64,000 bases of DNA from positions 620,001 to 684,000 of the forward strand of contig CAWJWD010000006.1 of NCBI GenBank assembly GCA_963846505.1. The letters run 5' to 3'. Positions 60,962 through 64,000 of this stretch are shown one piece after another (the stretch's first letter is position 1; every line of letters begins with the position of its first letter). Both the position numbers and the translations under genes were made by a program. Under the pieces are notes generated by a model that saw only the letters and a program-made list of their open reading frames with translations, ran no database searches and had not been told where the DNA came from. This DNA is from JACVRW01 sp963846505. GTDB taxonomy: Bacteria; Actinomycetota; Thermoleophilia; Solirubrobacterales; Thermoleophilaceae.

Positions 60962-62209
60962 TCATGGCGCCCAGAGGCCGGAAAGGGGCACTGCTGCGAG
61001 GCGGTCGCCGAACGAGACGGTGTTCGCTCCGGTGTAGAGCAGGACGCCTGCCCTGAACCTGTTGCCGAGCTTGGCCTTGAGGTGGTTCAGTCCGCGGAAG
61101 TCGCGTCCCTGAACAGTCGCCGAAGCCTTGACCTCGACGGCGGAGATCGATCCGTCGCGGTTCTCGATGACGGTATCGACTTCGCGTTGATGGCGGTCAC
61201 GGAAGTGAAAGAGCTGAGGGCGGTCGTCCAGCCAGGAGATCTGGCGGTGCAGTTCCATGACGACGAAGGTCTCGAAGAACATGCCGCCGAGGTCGAGGTC
61301 GGATTCGATCCGGCGCTCGTCGGCTCCCACAAGGTAGGCCAGCAGGCCCGTGTCCGCGACGTGCACCTTGGGGCGCTTGATCGACCTCGCAAGGAGGTTG
61401 TTGCTCCACGCCGGCACCCGCCGGATGAGGAAGAGCATCTCCAGCAGTTCGATGTGGCGGCGGATCGTGCTCGCCGGGGTCCCGAGCGAGCTGCTCAGCC
61501 GCTCGATGTTGAGCTCGGCTCCCGAAGTCGCGCCGATGGCTTGCAGGAGCCTGGAGACGACGGCGCGGTCGGCGACGTCGCCGAGAGTGGCCAGGTCACG
61601 CTCGAGGATCCCTTCGACGTAGCTCTCGAAGAATCGCTGTCGCCGGTTGGAAGAGCGTCTCTGGACCTCTGGGTATCCACCCTTGGCGAGGATGCCGGCA
61701 TACGCTTGACGGCCGACGGGAGCGTCCGTAACCCTGGGGAAGGCGCCGCTGGCGAGGCTGGGGACGAAGGACTCGCGCCGCCCTAGCAATTCCCCCTGGC
61801 TGAACGGATGGAGGCGCAGATATTCCGCCCGCCCGGCGAGGCTGTCCTTGACCTGCTTCATCTCGAGCAGGTTCGCCGACCCGGTGATCGCGAACTGGCC
61901 CGGATTCTTGTCGCGGTCCACCCTGAGCTTGATCTCGGTCATCAACTCCGGGACCCGCTGGATCTCATCGATCGCCACCGGCGTCCTGAGCGCTGCGACG
62001 AACCCAGCTGGGTCAGCGGTCGCAGCGGCGCGAACCGGCTGGCTGTCGAGCGTCAGAACCTCCCGGCCGGCTCCCTCGGCAGACGCGACCTGCTCGAGCA
62101 GCGTGCTCTTGCCGACTTGTCGAGCGCCGAGCACGACGACGACGCGCGTATCGGCCAACGCAGCCTCGACAGCGCGTTGCGCATGTCGGGCGACGAGCCG
62201 GGAGGGCAT
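60962..62209 (-). CDS. AAA ATPase with DUF4143 domain
   Basis: A 415-residue protein: AAA_14-type P-loop VVVLGARQVGKSTLLEQV (about 24-41), Walker B VAIDEIQRVPELM and sensor FAITGSANL, then a DUF4143 domain (about 200-390) with a winged-helix stretch (SLGTPASTIRRHIELLEMLF) and a restriction-nuclease-like end (FHFRDRHQREVDTVIENRDG, ISAVEVKAS) carrying E-V-D and E-V-K. Such genes are mobile and sporadic in bacteria, and their role is unknown. Four 22-bp iterons lie directly upstream. Confidence 0.9.
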   Translation of the reverse strand: MPSRLVARHAQRAVEAALADTRVVVVLGARQVGKSTLLEQVASAEGAGREVLTLDSQPVRAAATADPAGFVAALRTPVAIDEIQRVPELMTEIKLRVDRDKNPGQFAITGSANLLEMKQVKDSLAGRAEYLRLHPFSQGELLGRRESFVPSLASGAFPRVTDAPVGRQAYAGILAKGGYPEVQRRSSNRRQRFFESYVEGILERDLATLGDVADRAVVSRLLQAIGATSGAELNIERLSSSLGTPASTIRRHIELLEMLFLIRRVPAWSNNLLARSIKRPKVHVADTGLLAYLVGADERRIESDLDLGGMFFETFVVMELHRQISWLDDRPQLFHFRDRHQREVDTVIENRDGSISAVEVKASATVQGRDFRGLNHLKAKLGNRFRAGVLLYTGANTVSFGDRLAAVPLSGLWAP

Positions 62210-62240
62210 GGACCAAGACTACTGGACGGGTTGGACAAAT

Positions 62241-62318
62241 CCACCACGACTATCCGGCGAATCCACCATGATAGAACGGCTAAACCACCATGATACGTCG
62301 GCATATCCACCGCAGTGA
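62241..62318 (-). repeat. Four 22-bp direct repeats (iterons) upstream of the DUF4143 gene
   Basis: CCACC(A/G) blocks begin exactly at 62241, 62263, 62285 and 62307, that is every 22 nt or two helical turns. Read toward the gene the unit is about GGTGGATTnGCCGnnnnATCAT. Units 2 and 3 share GGTGG, AGCC/TGCC and ATCAT exactly. The last ends 32-109 nt from the ATG, an ideal position for cooperative binding on one DNA face. Confidence 0.8.
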
Positions 62319-62375
62319 GGTCACAGATCTGCGATTTCTCGCGACCGATCCTCCCATGCCGGGCAGCGCCTCGTG

Positions 62376-63368
62376 TCACTTCACGACCGAGTCGACCACG
62401 ACTCGATCCCGGCCGAGGAAGAAGATGCCGGGGACGGTCTCGAAGCCGTCGCTGGGATTGTTCCGCAAGGTCGAGGAGCGGAGCTCGAGGACGCCGCTGC
62501 GGTCGTTGCTGACGAAGAAGATCGCGCCCCCGCCCTCGCGCGCGTGATTGCGAGTCATCCTCGTGCGGGCGATCAGGATGCGGAAGTCGTTGCCGTCCGC
62601 GTACACGGCGCCGCCCGAGCCGCCGCCGGACGTGCGCGGGCGCGCGGGGTTGGCGCCGCGGCCGATGGCGCGATTGTCGGTGAAGACGCTGTCGTAGATC
62701 GACCACGAGACGCCGATGCTGCTCAGCGCGGCGCCGTTGCTGCAGACCCCGCGGCGGAAGCTGCTGCGAACGACGGTCACCGGCTGGTCGCGGTACTGCG
62801 ACAGCGCCCTGACGGCACCGCCGCCGAGGTCCGGGCCCGTCGCGTCACAGCGGTTGCCGACGAACGTCGAGCGAACGATCTCGAGCCGGCCGCCGCGCGC
62901 GAAGATCGCGCCGCCCCCGCCGCCGTCGTACGTCTCCCCGGTGGCGTTGCCGTCCGCAAAGGTCAGGCCTTGGACCACGAGACGAGGCGTGGCCTGGTCG
63001 TCGCAGTGCGAGGTGGTCCAGGTCTGCCGCCGGTCGCAGGTGTTCTGGTAGAGGATGCGGCGCTTCCCGCTGCCGCTGAGCGTGACCAGACCGCGGCCGT
63101 CGAGGACGACGCGGCGGCTCGTGTTGACCACCTTGGCGGTCCGTCTCAGCTCGATCCGCACCGGGTCCGGGCCGCAGCGGAACCGGATGATCCCGCCCCT
63201 TGCGACGGCCCGTACCAGCGCGCGCGACGTGCAGCTCCTCGGCGTGCCGGCACCGACCCAGCGGTCAGGGTGCGAGGTGTCGACCGCCCGCGCCTCGAGC
63301 GGGACCGTGAGCGCGCAGGCGAGGACCAGCCAGAGCGACACGAACACGGGCTGTAGACGCATGGGCAT
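62376..63368 (-). CDS. Secreted right-handed beta-helix protein
   Basis: A 330-residue exported protein. Signal peptide (VFVSLWLVLACALTVPLEAR). Then repeats of a parallel beta-helix: LVVQGLTFADGNATGETYDG, LEIVRSTFVGNRCDATG, VTVVRSSFRRGVCSNGAALS, and ILIARTRMTRNHAREGGGAI. Cys residues are paired. Probably a cell-surface polysaccharide-binding or lyase-like protein. No catalytic residues recognised. Confidence 0.8.
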   Translation of the reverse strand: MPMRLQPVFVSLWLVLACALTVPLEARAVDTSHPDRWVGAGTPRSCTSRALVRAVARGGIIRFRCGPDPVRIELRRTAKVVNTSRRVVLDGRGLVTLSGSGKRRILYQNTCDRRQTWTTSHCDDQATPRLVVQGLTFADGNATGETYDGGGGGAIFARGGRLEIVRSTFVGNRCDATGPDLGGGAVRALSQYRDQPVTVVRSSFRRGVCSNGAALSSIGVSWSIYDSVFTDNRAIGRGANPARPRTSGGGSGGAVYADGNDFRILIARTRMTRNHAREGGGAIFFVSNDRSGVLELRSSTLRNNPSDGFETVPGIFFLGRDRVVVDSVVK

Positions 63369-63453
63369 CGCCGCTCCGGCAGCCTAGCCATCCGATCCTT
63401 GACTTTCGCCCCTGGATGGGAGGAAGGTGGGTTCCCCCTTAGACGGAGGTCAC

Positions 63454-63933
63454 ATGAGCAACGCTGGCTCGCAGACCGATACCTCTACCGAAACCCCAAG
63501 CTTGGGGACCATCGACATGAAGCTCGAGGTCGTGACGGTGCCCGTCTCCGACGTCGACCGGGCCAAGCGCTTCTACGAGAGCCTCGGCTGGCGGCTGGAC
63601 GCCGACCTGGCCGGCGGCGACGACTTCCGGGCGGTGCAGTTCACGCCGCCCCACTCGCAGTGCTCGATCCACTTCGGCACGGGCCTCACCAAGTCTGAGC
63701 CCGGGTCCGCCGACCGGCTCGTGCTCGCGGTCGAGGACATCGACGCCGCCCGCGACGACCTCATCGGCCGCGGCGTCGACGTCAGCGAGGTATACGAGAC
63801 GCGGCCGCCGGGCCTCGAGTCCGTGCCGGGCCGCTCCTACTTCGCGTTCGCGTCGTTCAGCGACCCGGACGGCAACGGCTGGCTGCTCCAAGAGGTCACG
63901 ACCCGACTCCCCGGCCGGGAATGGGAGGACTGA
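63454..63933 (+). CDS. VOC/glyoxalase family protein
   Basis: A 159-residue single VOC domain: MKLEVVTVPVSDVDRAKRFY, FTPPHSQCSIHFGTGL, and the final FASFSDPDGNGWLLQEVT with a metal Glu. GGAGG lies 6 nt before the ATG. The N-terminal 27 residues are an extra, polar stretch. Related proteins bind small molecules or confer bleomycin-type resistance. Unclear here. Confidence 0.88.
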   Translation: MSNAGSQTDTSTETPSLGTIDMKLEVVTVPVSDVDRAKRFYESLGWRLDADLAGGDDFRAVQFTPPHSQCSIHFGTGLTKSEPGSADRLVLAVEDIDAARDDLIGRGVDVSEVYETRPPGLESVPGRSYFAFASFSDPDGNGWLLQEVTTRLPGREWED

Positions 63934-63934
63934 C

Positions 63935-64000
63935 GTGGACGTCGCCTCCCTGGCAGACCTGCTGCACGAGACGGCCGAGCATCACGGCTCGTTCGAGGCG
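63935..64000 (+). CDS. Start of a further gene (partial, runs off the window)
   Basis: The first 22 codons from a GTG (VDVASLADLLHETAEHHGSF), 1 nt after the VOC stop and preceded by GGAGG. Short proteins that begin this way often follow VOC genes in actinobacteria, as I recall. Too short to assign. Confidence 0.6.
   Translation, partial: MDVASLADLLHETAEHHGSFEA

Noticed and set aside
1..64000. tRNA, rRNA, insertion-sequence or prophage genes
   Set aside because: No cloverleaf with CCA-type end, rRNA stretch, transposase, integrase or terminal inverted repeats with target duplications was recognised by eye. A tRNAscan/ISfinder run would settle it.

Overview
This is 64 kb of very GC-rich, densely packed chromosomal DNA with many GTG and TTG starts, short or overlapping gene junctions and actinobacterial families (furA-katG, an F420-type Ddn protein, SigB/SigF-type sigma factor with PP2C and STAS partners, tandem Ku). 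Gene content and protein style (LamG proteins with basic C-termini, an Excalibur nuclease, Lys/Arg-rich tails) point to an actinobacterium, most probably Thermoleophilia/Solirubrobacterales. That placement is inference. No rRNA, tRNA, CRISPR array, IS element or prophage was seen.

Layout. 0.1-4.6 kb: membrane protein, MarR/MFS efflux pair with a perfect 24-bp palindrome, HD-domain protein, UBP zinc finger and small membrane proteins. 4.6-9.3 kb: a large secreted LamG protein and a secreted nuclease with an Excalibur tail. 9.4-14.7 kb: TetR, FAD oxidoreductase, ArsR-SRPBCC fusion, hydrolase and an ABC-2 exporter. 14.8-26.3 kb: a stress block with Mn-catalase, Zn-dehydrogenase, YihY, SDR, GlsB-like protein, DUF892-like protein, sigma factor, two Ku proteins, PP2C/GAF/ATPase phosphatase, STAS protein and a Pro-rich protein. 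Several of these genes are preceded by GTTT-N14-16-GGGTA/GGGCA boxes typical of SigB/SigF. 26.3-29.3 kb: GNAT, a second LamG protein, gene remnants and Ddn. 29.3-32.3 kb: ZIP transporter, HxlR regulator and ilvD. 32.4-34.6 kb: a tightly overlapping three-gene operon (membrane-anchored receiver domain, putative ADP-ribosyltransferase-like protein, unknown protein). 34.8-38.5 kb: two exported ferritin-like proteins, a receiver protein lacking its phospho-acceptor Asp, small HTH regulators and a 1-Cys peroxiredoxin. 38.6-47.8 kb: exported protein, pstSCAB, then a lipoprotein, two zinc-ribbon proteins, a phosphoesterase and a TauE-type transporter. 47.8-57.6 kb: Ca2+/H+ antiporter, furA-katG, DHFR-like protein and a giant LuxR/AAA regulator. 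57.7-64 kb: secreted protein, DUF2182 protein, tyrosinase, AAA/DUF4143 ATPase with four 22-bp iterons upstream, beta-helix protein, VOC protein and the start of a further gene.

Two things stand out. First, about ten genes are broken only by single-base changes, almost all +1 insertions. Thirteen lie in ilvD, yet the protein sequence between breaks is perfect. This looks like a sequence-quality or consensus artefact unless reads prove otherwise, so the genes are described as they would read when repaired. Second, the operon at 32.4-34.6 kb is the best candidate for an undescribed signalling or conflict system.
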